NCBI GenBank assembly: GCA_001510575.1
Contig: LNGK01000006.1
Location: forward strand, 1,917,565-1,981,564
Direction of reading: 5' to 3'
Source: Knoxdaviesia capensis
Lineage: Eukaryota > Ascomycota > Sordariomycetes > Microascales > Gondwanamycetaceae
DNA length: 64,000 nucleotides
Of the stretch, positions 10,545-24,265 are shown one piece after another; position 1 is the first letter of the stretch, and the number at the start of each line of letters is the position of its first letter. The translations under genes were made by a program, and so were the position numbers. Under the pieces are notes generated by a model. It saw nothing but the letters and a program-made list of their open reading frames with translations, did no database searches and had not been told where the DNA came from.

Positions 10545-13500
10545 ATGGCGGTCGGGGGCGGCCGGTACAATCTCCGGGCACGCGGGCGGGATCCTTCTCC
10601 CGTGAACGGCGTCATGGGATCGATTTCTCCGTTTGGGACTGTTATTGAGACTCCCGACGGTGATCTTCCTTCCCCATACAGTTAGTTTTTGCCTTCCTTG
10701 CCTCTCTTTCTCATCTAGTGCAGTGTGCCCTTAAAGATGAATCACTGTCCGACTCTGCACTGTCAGTTTGTTCTGACGCTAATGTCAACCCCGCAGTCCG
10801 TTCCGCACCACTCCTTCTCCATGATCTCCTCGACCACAACCTTGCCGGCGACTGGCCCGAGTACTCCAGCATAGACTTGGACAGTCTGCCGTGGACTAAC
10901 GGATACAACGGCCGACCGATCAACGACGCTCTTGTTGGCCCCGATGGCCGTCGACGACTCCCCACGAAGCATGTGCTCCTACAGGACGGACTGCAGTATG
11001 GCCAAGTGTCTGATCATGTCACATTTGCGTCAGGCTGCTGTCTTCACTGTAACCACCATTTCTTAATGCGGGCTGTCCGGCCTCGTGGTGCTCAACAGTC
11101 TACAAAATGCCCCGGCCGTCTTTTCAGCGAAGGATTTCACCAGCTGGTGTATCTCGAGTCGTACACCGAAGAAGAAATCGCCAAGAAGAACAGCAAGTTT
11201 TACCCCATTATTTCTGGCGCTCGCTTCCGTTGCATCGCCGACAACTGCCAGACCACCATCGAAGTGGAGCTGTCGGAGCCACGTCTGAGATGGGAGTGGA
11301 TATCCATGCTTTCCGACCGGGAACGCATCATGAAGAATCTGCTGAAGGCCAAAGCCGAAGATCCCGAGCGCTACGCCGAAGCCCACGACGGCTGGGTGGA
11401 CCAAGGACCCAACCAGTTGTTCACTTACATCAAAGATCTTCTGCAACAAGCCGAACACAAGCGCCTCACGAAACGAAACAAGCGGTTTGCGGTTGTCATG
11501 GGCCCCGAGTTATACGAAATGTTCAGATATCTTGGCTTCTCCGAAGAAACCCAGACAGTGAACGGAACCGACGAGGAGTGCTTTATCCCCCATTCCCCTC
11601 CTGCATCCGAGGGATATACCCAGCCGGACACGTACCGAGCTTTCCTTGAAAACGTGCGTCTGGAAGTTGAATGCATCATGTTCCGCAACCGCATGGGTCC
11701 GGGCTTCATTTCGGTCATCATTTCCCGTCTTGCCACAAGATGGCTCGAGAATGTGCTGAACTGTGACGGCTACACTTTTATCTCGTCCCGCATGGAACTC
11801 GGCTGGCCGTTCCGGTTTATCGGCGCACTGCCGGACTTTTCCACCAACCTACTGGAGGACACGTATCAGCGTCACTGTAACGAAGATGAGCTGAACTCGG
11901 CCTGCTACACGGATGCGCTGTTCTGCATTACCCGACACCCGCACTCGCCGCATGGGTCCGAGTTGGCGAAGAATGTCGTCGCCCGGCTGCAGGGCGACAT
12001 GGACGACTTCACGCTGGCGTGGGGCCTCTCGCCCGGAACATGGAGCGACGACGAGATTATTGCGGCCTTCAAGAAGACGATCCGCGAAGATGTGACCAAG
12101 ATAGACACGGCCTTTGCGGTCATGGAGACTTTTACCAACCAGTCACGACGAAGTGTTCGACTTCACCGACTTTTGGACCACAACATGCCTGTCGATGTTG
12201 CATACGACCTGTTGGCCGCTGATCCTAGTGATGATGCCAAAACAATCATCCAGGCTGCACGGAATCGGGTAAGTGCTGGATCAACCTGCAAATTCCCCTA
12301 CTGCTCTTCCCCCCCTTCCCAAAGAAAAAAAACAAAGGCAATATCAAATAGCCCGGGGGGTTTTTTTTTCATGTTTGTTTTCTTTGAGCGGACCAAAATA
12401 ACAGCCCCCAAAATGGGGGAGTAGGGCAACTTGCACGCGGGTAGACACCACAAAGATCAATACAATCAACACGCCCCCCGGAGACTAACGAACTTTTTTC
12501 CTCCTTCATCTAGCTTTTAGAAGCCGTCAAACGTGATCTTCTTGCAAGAGCCCTTGATTCTATTGGAAAAGATCGCAAAGACATGATGATTCAACGGGAG
12601 GTGAGCCCTGTTCGCAATGGCGATCCGCCTCCGGAGTGGCCAGTTGGGCTGGAGAACATCGGAAATACATGCTACCTCAATAGCATCCTTCAGTACCTCT
12701 ACACACTCAAGCCTATCCACGGCCTTGTTCATAATTATTCGGAAGTTCAGCTCCAAGACGACGATGTTGCATCTCGGCGGATTGGAGCAAGCAAGTCCAG
12801 TGTCAACCTGCTAGATCTTGTTGTTTCCAGAGAGTGTGAGTTCATTTTTTTTGTCTGTTGAACTTCCCTATTTGATGTCACTAACGCCGGATATTTATTT
12901 TTTGCTCGCTTCTTCTAGTTGTCATCCAGCTTGGAGATCTGTTCACTGAGCTACATACCGTTCCTCGAGGCCCAACCCGCCCAACTCAGTGCCTGGCAAA
13001 CACTGTTCTTCTTACCGATGCCCAACTCCGCAGCGTGCCTTCCGGCTATGATGTTGCGCCCCCTCCTTACTCTGGACCTGTGAACCAGCCGGTGCCGGTG
13101 GTTGTTGTTGAAGAGACGGATTCTCTTCACGATACCGTCATGGTTGATAAAGATAGCGTTGGACAGAACGTTCAAGGCGATGCATCTAGCTCGTGCAGCT
13201 CGCATACGCTTCTGGCCGAAAACGATATTGAAATCATCGATGCAAAGCCTATTCTCGGATCGTCCATCGATGACTCCGCGTTTGAGGACAACAAGACTAC
13301 CCCTACGCTCACTGTTGACGGCATCGATCATCCCATCAAAAATGGACTCGACCAGCAACTGGTGCTGAAGTCCCTGCAGGCCAAGCACGAGTTTTCGATG
13401 CAGCAGCAAGATGTGGAGGAGATTTTTGGTCGCATTATCGACCGCATTCAGTCTTCCATTGCTAGCACGGAGACGGTTTACGATGATATCCAGAATGACC

Positions 13501-14669
13501 TGATCCTGAGTTCATTCTTCTTCCGGATGGTAACATACACGATCAAGAAGAACGAGCGCGGCGAGGATCTCCCGGCCAAGAGAGAGGCCCCGGAATTCTA
13601 CCGTTACATCACCGCGTTCCCAGCCCAGGAGGACTCGTGCACTTTGTATGAGGCGCTGAACCGGACTTTTGATCGCGAGGAGGTTCAAGATGGTGAGGGC
13701 ATGGCGCGGTACACGGCCATCCTCAAGGAGCCCCCGCCCATCTTGCACATTCTGGTGCAGAGAACCCAGGACAATGGCCAGAAGAACTACAACCGCGTGA
13801 TCATCGATGATGTCCTGGATCTGGATCGGTACATGGATGCCGACGAGGGGTCGGAGTTAATGTATCAGAAGAAGGAGAGTTGGAATATCCGGAAGCGTCT
13901 CGCATCCGTCAACCCCGACATTCTGGGTGCTTCTGTTCCCGCCGGTCCTGACCCGATTGTTTCGATTGGATCTAAGCGCAAGCGAGCAGCTGAAGAGGAT
14001 GAAGAACTGGCGGGAATATTTGGCCCTTCTGCGCGCGAAAGTGGCGAAAGCTCGACCAAGATCGAGCCTGCGCATACTATGTTTGACGAAATCGACAAGG
14101 ACTGTTCGTTCATTATGGATGGATATGAGACATCCTATCGGGGTAGCCTCGAACACCTCCACAACAACAAGCTTGGAAGCCTTCTACAACCGGGTCAAGG
14201 CGAGGGATCGGAGGCCGGCACAAGCCAGACACTGCAGGTCGGCGGCGATTCGCAGCGGCTCCTGGCTGATATGTGCCTGGATGAGGGCCAGGTGCTCCAG
14301 GCGCGGAGCGACACGCTATTCAATGGCATGGACAAATATCGGTACCTTCTCCACGCAGTGTTTTGTCATAGTGGACGACAGAGCGGTGGACACTATTGGG
14401 TGTGGATAAAGGATTTCCAGGCGAATGTCTGGCGCAAATATAACGACACTCGGATCGAGGTGATCAAGGGGGATATTCTCGAGGAGCTGAACAAGGGCAG
14501 CGATCCTTACTATCTATGCTACGTCCGGGCCAGCGACCGTAACAAGCTTGTGTCGGTCCCGAAGCGGGAGCCACGAGAGGAAGATGGGGAGCTCCAACCA
14601 AGCTCCGGCGCATTTGTCAGTGCCGACAATGCCGTTCTGCGGAGCGGCATGACAACTGATTCGGCATAG
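10545..14669 (+). CDS. UBP2: Ubiquitin carboxyl-terminal hydrolase, UBP2-like
   Basis: Cysteine protease of the USP family; by homology to yeast Ubp2 it removes ubiquitin (notably Lys63-linked chains) from substrates of the Rsp5 ligase. Exons deduced: 10545-10680, 10797-12268, 12514-12835 and 12919-14669, giving 1226 residues, close to yeast Ubp2. The Cys box GLENIGNTCYLNSILQYLY has Cys589 as nucleophile; the His box GRQSGGHYWVWIKDF has His1135, followed by YNDTRIEVI. The long N-terminal half with paired Cys (CCLHCNHH; C-I-A-D-N-C) fits the UBP2 family. Exon 2 has an alternative acceptor at 10718 that keeps frame, but that intron would be only 38 bases, so the acceptor at 10796 with an upstream branch-like GCTAATG is preferred. 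Reading continues in the same frame beyond the TAG. Confidence 0.9.
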
Positions 14670-14759
14670 GATGCCTACCCTCGTGGCTCGGGTTCGGGAT
14701 CGCCCTCCAGCAGATCCAGCAGCTCGGTCCCATCGCTTGCATCTTCCGACTCGACGGTG

Positions 14760-15734
14760 ATGGCGAACGAGGCGGCGCGCGAGTTTCTCGCCAGTCTGAG
14801 ACTTCCGCAGTCTGGGTTAGGCTTGGGCAAACTGAGTTGGGTCCAAAACTTCCCTTCTATTGACCCAACGCCAGGCAGCAGCAACGCACCGGCCACATAT
14901 CTGGGAGCATTGATTGGGTCCGACAGCGAGTCGGATGAGCCTGACGGGGACTTCTTTAAGCCGGTGCAGGTGCTTGACAACCTCTTGAACCTGAAGACTG
15001 TTCGCACGCAAAGTGCGGGGGTCCTACGCGCTACTGCAGACGTGCTTAACACAATGCACCGGCGGGATGCCATGGCACGCGAAGTCAATCGCGGCCGCCG
15101 GAGCACCAACGCGCTGGAGCCTGACTACGACGAGCGCCAAGCCCGAGGCCGCCGCGGCCGGTCGGTGTCGCGCCGGGCATCGCGGAGCCCAGTGCGTCAG
15201 TGGCTGGTGCGGGCGCCGGTGCCGTATGCAGCTTACCAAGTGATCCGGAGCTCGTACGAGGCCAAGCTGTTTACGATGATGGCGCAGCAGCTGGGGTGGC
15301 CGGCTCCGGTGGCGTTGGCGGAGCTGGTGTCGCGTGTGCAGTGGGTGGCGAGTGCGCGGGCGATGCCGCGCGCGGATGCGGAGCCGGCGGTGTCGGTGCG
15401 GCAGGCGCGCGAGCTGGTGTGGACGGCGATGCTGCGAGCGATGTCGGGCATGTCGCGGATGCGGCAGCAGCGGCTGCATTCGCGGGCGTCGGCGATCATT
15501 TGCGCGGTTCGCCGTGTGGCGGCCAACTACCGTGTGAAGAATCCGACGTCGGAGCGCCATCTGAATGACGACGACGACGACGACGACGACGACGAGGTAA
15601 AGGACGATGAGGAAGAAGGCGTTGAGGAGCATGGCCAAGACGACAGACCCCCGGTGATTGTGGTGGTTGACGACGATGACGAGCCCGAGGGTGATGTTCC
15701 GGGCGTGCGTGGGTTCTGGGTTCGTCCGGAGTAA
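14760..15734 (+). CDS. Hypothetical basic/acidic protein downstream of UBP2, same frame
   Basis: I do not recognise this 324-residue frame. It has an N-terminal segment AAREFLASLRLPQSGLG, an Arg/Ser-rich stretch (GRRGRSVSRRASRSPVRQW, ~130-150), an Ala/Arg/Met-rich helical region (~170-265), and an acidic tail with nine Asp encoded by (GAC)n. It starts only 90 bases after the UBP2 stop and is in the same frame; no stop lies between the UBP2 TAG and this ATG, and the bridge reads as a Ser-rich linker. It could be a separate gene, a UBP2 extension reached by readthrough or splicing around the TAG, or translated-looking 3' UTR. A 204-codon frame runs antisense here, a usual by-product of GC-rich codons. 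Confidence 0.45.
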   Translation: MANEAAREFLASLRLPQSGLGLGKLSWVQNFPSIDPTPGSSNAPATYLGALIGSDSESDEPDGDFFKPVQVLDNLLNLKTVRTQSAGVLRATADVLNTMHRRDAMAREVNRGRRSTNALEPDYDERQARGRRGRSVSRRASRSPVRQWLVRAPVPYAAYQVIRSSYEAKLFTMMAQQLGWPAPVALAELVSRVQWVASARAMPRADAEPAVSVRQARELVWTAMLRAMSGMSRMRQQRLHSRASAIICAVRRVAANYRVKNPTSERHLNDDDDDDDDDEVKDDEEEGVEEHGQDDRPPVIVVVDDDDEPEGDVPGVRGFWVRPE

Positions 15735-17477
15735 GGACGTACACCATGCGTGGACTTCTCCGTCGCCTGTCTATGCGATAGTCGGCGGGTCTCTTCTTCC
15801 TCTCCGTCTCTCTGTGGCCTTTCTCTTTTGTCTGCCTTGGAGTGTTTGCACAGCAGGTTGGAGCGAGCTTGGTTTTTTTTCGTGTTCTCGGTATGGCTTT
15901 TGTGCTTTTCTTTTCTTTTTACTACGCGTTTCTGGGATGGAGGATAGCATTTTCTAGGAACCCCCCTCTTGGGGGTCTGGTTGTGCGGTTGCCTTGTGAG
16001 TTTCGTGCTCGCCCAGATTTTTCTCTCTACTCGTTACTCTTGTGTTTTTCGAATATTGAGAAATAACTTTTTCACACCCTTTTGTCTTTCTCTTTCTTTT
16101 TTTTTTCCGCCTGTGTAATGCCGTGTTTGTGACCTGCTTTTCTTCTCTGTCCATCTGCTGCTGGTCTGGTGTGGACCAGTTGCATTCTGTAATTTTCCTT
16201 TTTGCTGTCTTCCTCATCTTCCTGTCATTCCTCGCGGGATTGGGACTTGGTGATGGGATGGGTATGGAGTTATGTTTACGTGCGGTTTTTGCTTGTGTGG
16301 GTTGGGTTTGGCGGTATGGGTGGATTGAGGCTTGCTTGGTGATACTTGAAAAAGAAAAGGTGGTTTTTCGACATGCAATCTGAATGTTCTTCTTTCTTGA
16401 TTTATGAGATATGCTGTGTTGTGCATCTGGTGGGGAGTTTATGTTCGGGGCCTTGGAGCTGTGGGTAGTGGTCGTTGTGAGATACTCAGCGTGTGAAGCT
16501 GTGCATGGACGACGTCGTCGGTCTGAGGGTTGTCGTAGGCCTGTAGAGACTTTGTCGTGAGAATCTAGGAGAGGGCAGAGTTAGTAGGAAGGCAAGAGAT
16601 GGGTGGTGGAGAGGGAGAGGGCAAAGTGTGAGGCCGAGAACACAGGTGCACATGCTCGTGAAGACACCGACGCCGGAGCTTAATGAGGCCCCGGACGGCT
16701 TCAACAGAGCCACCAGTGGGTTGGACGGGCCAAACTCCCCAGAGTGAATCACATCCCGCGGAGTCTTCGATGGTCAGGCCCCCTCGGTGTTAAGAAAGAC
16801 ATGTGCAAGATCCATCTTGGACAGTAACACAGAGCCGGCGACAGATCTCAGACATCGACTGCCTAGATACTGGGTCTGGAGGAGTGGAAGCAGCTCGGCC
16901 TCGTGCTGCAAGACGACAAATGAGGCATTCCTCTTCGTCCATAATTCTCAGAGGCCAAGATCGCCACAGGAACCTGAGGGAAGCCACCGAGTCGGACACC
17001 GAATAGCCAAATCCACGATGGGGACACAAGATTGAAGTCAGCCAGAGCAGAAGCCGGGAACTTTCTCCTCCTCATATGTGATGCATGGTCCTCGTACCCT
17101 CTGAACGAGTACTACATAAGCACGGCGACGTTCCGGTCAGACACTGAGGAGGGAATTGGAATAACCTTCTTCTTCGTTTCTTCTGTAGCCCAGTTGGCCG
17201 GTCGGAGGAGAGCAGCGGGCTGGGCAGCCGCGGGAAGGCGATTCGTCTAAGAGGACAAGCAAACAACACCGCAAGTCTCGGTGTACGCCGACTACCTGCC
17301 GGTGTGAGCCCACCGCGCAAAGAAAAAAAAAAGCTCCCAACACGCGTCCACGCGATCTCAAAGCTGCGGCATCAAAGAAATGCAGCAGAATGCACGAAGA
17401 GAGCCCACGTGCCTGATTCCCTTGCTGCGATTGACAGACGCAAAAAGACCGGGGATCCCCGGAAGGGACTCTGGGAT

Positions 17478-17503
17478 TATTTTATTTTATTTTATTTTAT
17501 TTT
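17478..17503. repeat. (TTTTA)n pentanucleotide repeat
   Basis: About five tandem TTTTA units lie within the gene-free interval, followed by CCCTGGGG. Confidence 0.9.
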
Positions 17504-20500
17504 ACCCTGGGGGGTGTGTGGGTTAAAAAACGAACCAACGAAAACCCCTCCCCTCCCCTCGACTATGGTTATTTTAGGTCCCCCTACTGCTTGCTCCCAG
17601 TGGTGGAGATCGCAAGAGGGTTAGCGGAGTCAGTTGGATCGGGGATCCCTGTGCGCTTTGGGGGCCCCAGAATGAACAGCCCAGAGAGGAAGCAGACGAA
17701 GAAGACGATGAACGACGGTGGACTGGTGGTGGTGATCCATGCCGTGTGATTCAGGAACGCAGCAAGCAAAGCTGCATTTCCTCCGATCGAGTGGACGATG
17801 GTGACCTCAAATTACACGTTCGGTCGGGGGGTCTTGCACTCCCCCCCCTGGTATATATACGAGTTCAGGGCTTAGATCCCGTAATTTCAGATGAGCGTTA
17901 CTGACTTCCCTCGCAGTTCCCACTGCGAAGTGACTTTCCAGGATCCGTGAGAGAAAGAGAGTCCCAGTATTGTGCCTCTCTCTGGTCTTTAGCGATGCTC
18001 CGTCTTGATGGGGGAGACCGCAGGGCCAGGCTCTTGGCACGCCCACAAAGGGTCCCGCGTCTCGCGGTGTGGCCTCGCTTCGGGCGTCTCCGAAAGGATG
18101 ACACACGTATATTGAGAAACCAGACGAGAGAGGCGGCCCCGGTGAGAGAGCCATGTCGGTCCAGGCCTAGGGCAGGTCATCCGCACTCATCCTTCTCCCC
18201 GTCGATGCTGGCTCCAGGCTACGCTGAACGCACACCCGCAAGGAGGGAAAAGGTTCTGTGGCAACGGCTCCTATTTGCTCGATCTGTGAGAGAGATTGAG
18301 AAGAGCCTCCCGGTCGACGGGCCCTGTGTCTTGTCTCCGCGGTTGGCACGTGCAAGTGCACCGCTCTCTGACTGTCCCTCTTTCTTTCTCTCTGTCTGTC
18401 TGGCTCTCTCCCCGGCTCTAACGATATCCAGGGCAGGGCTCGGGGCAAGGCTCGGCTTAACGTCGGGTGGAAGTGGATAAAGAGAGAGCACACATGCCAT
18501 CTATTCCGAGACGGCTTGAAGTGTACGAGAGTCCACTACAGCAGTGGTTCGCCATTCCTGGTCGATGTCCAGCGACGGCCGTTCCGTCGGTCCACACACC
18601 GGACTCTACAGTAGATCGGGGCGACGAACGTGGCGGTGTTCTAGAAAGATGCAGTCGAAGGACTGGCCCCTGTACGTGCCGCATGTCCATAGGCGTTGTA
18701 TGCAATACGTCCTGTAATATATGTGTGAATGTCGTGATGTTCAGTCCCCAGTTCCGCCACTGTGCTGTCACCTACCACTCTACTCATGCATTGAAGGGGC
18801 AGCTACGCGGGTCTGGCACGGCCGTGTGTGCCTATTGTCCATACAGCACAGCTTGACACTCGGGATCGGGTATCCACGGTACTGCACCTCCAACGACAGC
18901 ACTCTCCAGATAAGCCCCGGCTGTTCGATAGCACCGCTTCCAACCTCGTATCAACTCGCCACAGCAGCCCAGATCCCGCTTCTCGGCCCATTTGTCGCAG
19001 AGCACAACTCTCGGGACACATCGCTTCGCCAGCGGGAGAGAGCAAAAACCAGCCCAGACTTCCTCCTCTTTTCTCCCTTTCGCCCCCTTCCCCCCTTTTT
19101 GGTTTTTTTCTCCGTCTGCAATGCAATTCGCCTCAACCACCACCCGATCCGAGCTTTTCCCTCCTCTCTTGCACATTGCCTCATTTCTTTGGCGACTGCT
19201 GGCGCTGGAAGGATGAGCATGGGCGGGTTTGGCGGGATTCCAGGCCAGGTGGTGTTGGTGTTGGTCGCCGGTGAACCGGAGAGGAATAGCACCGTTTCTC
19301 TCGATGGCTGTCTTTTCTGTGACTGTCGGTATACATGTCTGCAACCTGGCTTTGCAGTTTTCCGAGAGGAAGGGGGGAAGGTCGTGTGATGATTGCCCGT
19401 CCAGCGTGCTACGTGGCTGCTGGTGACCGAGCACTCTTGGAGACAGCCTGGTGGCTGAGTGCCGTTAGTGCTACGGAGGACTGCAAAGTGGTTTCGACGC
19501 CTTGTGCCCGGTTTCCTCGCTGGGGATTTACGCGGCTGTAGGAGTAGGATGTTAGTGTGAGAATTGTCTGTACAGCCGCGTCGGAGGAATGCGGGTCTAG
19601 GGTTCGGGTTCGGAGTTGGGCAAATCCTCACGCCCGACTGGTCTTCAGATCGTGGCATGAATCACCGTTACGCAGGTATCTTTGTATCCGAACCTCGGAA
19701 CACATCTAGAAGCCCATCTGAGCCGGATTCTTGCTGCCCAAGGCATCTCCCCAACCGAGATCTCCAGTTTTGTGCAGTCTTTCCTCTTTATTGTTTCCAT
19801 TGGAACACGCCCAAATACCGCCACCCTGTCCGATCCTCACTCGGTGTTATCCACATCTGTGACTGATCTTCGGTCTGCAGTGCGTCCACGTTTATTGGCT
19901 CCGACATGGTGTGATTTCTTCTCTCCCTGGCACCGCAAGTCTCACTGGCTCTCACCGTCGGTCGCGCATTTTGAGAGCCAAAGGCGAGAAGCTGACCTAG
20001 CCAGGACGTGCACGGTGAGACACACAATGAGCGAGATGTGGGGAGAGAGAGAGAGAAAGACAGAGATGCAACCGGAGCCACCAACCAACCAAAACCCGTC
20101 ACGACTTCGTATGATCGGCCTCGCCTTTCCGACCCAAAAGGGCCACCACACCCCCATGCGAAATTTCGACCTTGGGAGAGCAGGAAAAGAGCTGCGTGCT
20201 ACTAATCACTACGCTGGACTGCCGCCCGCAGATTGGAACACAGGGGGTGTTTTTGGCGAAACTGGAGGGGGGGTGTGGCTGCATCAAACGTGGTCGTGCT
20301 GTGGCTGGTGGTGAGAGGACGTTGGGTGGACAGCTTTCTGGTGCTGCCCTTCATTGCCTGCACATGTTCATGTAAGTGTTGGCCGCCCTCCACCGGTAAT
20401 GCATGTCCAGAGATACGATGCACTTATCACTTCCCCTTATCATCAGGCATTGCTGTATCGCCCTCCACGACTTGGCACAAACCGTTCGCCCGCCTCGCTG

Positions 20501-23500
20501 CAACCGGACGAGCCAGACCGCGCAGCCAAGCACCCACTAGCACGTATTTCTGGCCATGGCCAAGCGTTGATAAGTGCAAGAGCTCGACCGAGTCGCAAGC
20601 GATTGGCCTGGCCTGGCCAGATAGAGAGACACTGCCGCACGTGAGTGGTCGTGTGTGTACGCTTATGGGCCATCTTGTCCTGCTCGACACACACATATAG
20701 TACAGTACTATACACACATGGCCGGGCCTGTCGGTCCTCTAGAGAAAAGGGGGGGGGACCTCAACCGTGTGGTGTGGGGTGCATCGCGAGCAACGCAGTG
20801 GTTTCTTATTATTACTATGCTGCGTCTATCTCTGGCGCACATCCTTGTGCAATATTGGAAAGAGAAGACAGACCCACGAAGGTAAATGCAACTCTCTCAA
20901 GAGAGCATGGCAGACATGCCGTTGCTGCTGGTATCCCGGCCCCTCCGACTCCCGGTGTCCGCAATCAATGCTTCGGACCCACGATGTGCAGCGTGGGCGA
21001 CCCAGTACTCGAGTCCCGGGACGCTACTATGCACACGCATAATGTTAGGATAGGTAGGTTTCTCTAGCAGCAATGACACCTCGCAGGAGCCCCCAGCGGA
21101 CGTGCGGCCGGGAAAAGCACACCTAACAGACCAGAGCAGGTATGCACACAGAGAGAGGAGCAACCTGCTAGAACGAATGGGCTACCGGGGAGCCGGCACG
21201 TTGATGGGCCTGGGGCGTGGATTTGTCTCTGTCTCTCTCTCTCTCCCGCATCAGGACGGCTTGGCAACCGGTAGAAGAAACCAAAGGTCTTCCTCCTGCT
21301 CTGTGTCTCTCGCGTGTGGTGGTGGTTCTCTTCGATACCACTACCTCTATATCTCCCAGACTCTTGAGATACGGCCGTGGCATACGTCAGTTTTCGGTTC
21401 CCCCGCTCCCCGAGACCACCACCAACGCACTTGGACGCCCTTCGAACCCCGGCTGGCTGAATGTCCGTGTCAGGCCGGGTGTGTTCTGTAGGGCGTGTGC
21501 GTGGGCACAGTTCCGTACGTGCAAAGCCAGGCTGCGAGCTGCTGGCCACCGACGGTTTTATCTTATCAGTTTTCTGGCCGCCATTCATATGCACGGCGTG
21601 TTGCCAGTCGCCCAGACGCCAACCAGCACGCAGCTGCGCCATGAATCGTCCAGAGCTGCTGTTTCCCCCCTCCAACTGCCTTACACACACCCTCCCGCGC
21701 ATTAGCTCTCGTTGTCGCTGCTGCGAACGTAGACACACACAACTCCGGTCCCGTTCGAGACTAGGACGGCGGCCAGGCAGTCCAGACTGGCGAGAGTCAA
21801 GTCCGGATGTCTGGGCAAAGACGTCGGTTCTGTTTTTTTGGAGATTGGAATTCGGTGCGCGATATATCTATACGGAGGGTCGTCTTGGGAGACGGCACGG
21901 AATCACGGATTTGCAAAGGGTGTTGGAAATGGAATGCGGAGGCTTTCAAGTGCCCGATACTCGAGCCGGAGACAGACCGACGCATCTTGGCCTATCTCCA
22001 CCTGCGATTTGAGTTGCTGGACCCTCGTTGAGTGTAAGAGGGACCGCGGATCCGCGGAGGCTGCGGCCAGGTTTCTGGAACTGTCGAGTGTCCCTCGGTT
22101 CACTACTGACTTACACGCAGGAACTCAAACCACGAAAATGGCCGCCCGAGGCCACGCTGAGCGGCAACTCCTAACCCGAACCGTGGTTGAGGACGGTAAA
22201 AACCTCCAAGGCTCCAACTCGCCTTGATGTGTCCCGGGACAGCCTTACTTTGTCGCTGGCCCGCCCTCGTACACGTTGTTGGCCACTTATACACATCGTC
22301 GGACTCAGCGGCCACACCCGAACACCACCAAGGCGATGGAGGGATACACGAAAGACCAGAGACCCCTCAGCCGGCCAATACTACTGGCTGTGGGTCCTGA
22401 AAGACTTCGTGAGGATAGAGTTATAAATCTATGGGCCTTAGCCGCGACGAAATTCTCAATTTTAAGCATCTGGGGTTGAGATGCATCCGAAGGGCCAAAA
22501 GAAGAATTTAAGAATCTGTTAATGCCGTGAAAAAGCCATAAGCATAAAGATAAGCAGCAGCCTAAGTTTCCTCGACCAGATCTCGCAAAGTCGACGGGGG
22601 AACCGCACATCTCGATCCCTCCGCCCAAAAGGCCTGGAGAAGTTAATCTGAACAGCGCGGCCGGGAATAGACAACGTGAAGGCATTATTGCCTGGAGATC
22701 AACTTTAATGTCTGGGTTGGGCTGTTCAGGGAAGTGCGTTTGACGTGCTCGGTTGAGTAACACACTTATGGCACATCTTCGAACGATGTCCAGATCAGTC
22801 AGTCACTGCTGAGTGTACGGAACACCACGGGCGCGCAGGCGCTGGTGTCACTCGGCAGCAGGTCTCTCTTCTACAACAAGGCGTTCGGAGATACTTGACA
22901 AAGGGCCTTCCTAAGAGCCGAAAGAAGAACACAGCCCAGCGAATGAACGCTTTCGGGTCGGCAACGCCGTGGGAGCCCAAAAAGAAAAACGCCCGGCCTC
23001 GGACCAAAGAACGCACGCAAGCCAAAAAAAAAGAAATACCAAGGCCGGCCAGAACGAAACCTGCAGCGGGAGCAAGACAGCAGCCGGCGGAAGGGCACGA
23101 GGGGGGGGGGGGGGAGTGCGTTACTGTGAATGCCTTTTTGCAGAGGAAAGGTGGAGGAGCAACGTTGACACGCGCACCCTTCCGGCGAGAGCGAGACAGT
23201 GAAATATTGGCAGAGTCAGTCTGACGACAGGAAGTCATATTTTCCTTGCGATCGAGAATCCAAGGCCCCCACAAACACGAAGGAAAAAAAAAAAGAAGAA
23301 AAAAGAAAAGGCTGCAAGTAAGATCGTGAGCCTGGGGACACGTGCTGTCCTCCAAGGTGAAGAGGACCACTGTAAGTGATCCAGGCACTAGCCGGGAAGA
23401 GGGAGGAGGGAGGGAAAAGATCCCTCCGTTCAGCAACGATCCCGGTACTTGCCACCACACAGACAAGGCTCGGGTGCAGTACCTACCCTCTGACCTTGTG

Positions 23501-24221
23501 GTTTTGTATGGAATACCTCGTTGGATATCGTGCGTGCAAATTCTCTGGTTTTGCGTGGTACCAGCGGCAAAAGTGGACGCCATGCTTAGCTCTTTGTCTT
23601 GGTCGGGGTGGATTCTTTTTTTTTTTCTTCTTATATCAGGTTCTAAAATAAAATCTGCCCCAAGGGATGGAAGAAGCTTAAAATCGCAAATAGAACCGAT
23701 AGAAGCCCGCGTGGAACTTTGTAAAGAAGACGAAAGAAACGGCAGGAGGCAAAAAGGGTGGGCGTGCCCGGGGAAGGTGCGCCCGAGAGAACGCCTCCTT
23801 CCGATACAGTATTCCCTTTTGAGTGTATGCGATGCAAAGACAAGCGACAATGGGAGCAACAAATCCAGCATGAGAGCGAGAGTGTTCACGAAATACGCGG
23901 GTAGGAGAAGGCCTCTTACAAACGGAACGGGTTTCCAGCCCGTGTGTGTGTGTGTGCTTGACTGACCTCTTGGTCTTTTTTTTTCTTTTTTTTTTTTTTC
24001 TTTTCCTTTTTCTTTTCTCTAACTCCCACCAACAGGTGGTCGTCCTCGCAAAAAAACACACGAACCCCCAGCCCTTCTTGACACCCCTTGGCACCGCAAC
24101 CCAACCCGCACGATCACGGCCAATCAGGCGCGCGGGACTGCCCACGTTTCTTAAGCTTTTCTCTCCGGCGCTGGGGCCCCACCCTTGCTTCCCTGTTTTC
24201 CAGAACAGAAATATATCTGTA

Positions 24222-24265
<44 letters not shown>
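24222..24265. repeat. Compound (TC)n(GT)n microsatellite
   Basis: About 13 TC units run directly into about eight GT units; the switch from one dinucleotide to another without a spacer is visible at 24248-24249. Confidence 0.95.

Noticed and set aside
18721..19389. 222-codon plus-strand open frame in the gene-free interval
   Set aside because: No motif, no splice partner, overlapping frames of similar length on both strands.
22795..23889. 364-codon minus-strand open frame in the gene-free interval
   Set aside because: Begins with a non-ATG start, is full of Phe/Ser/Arg low-complexity stretches from T-rich DNA, and shows no domain.
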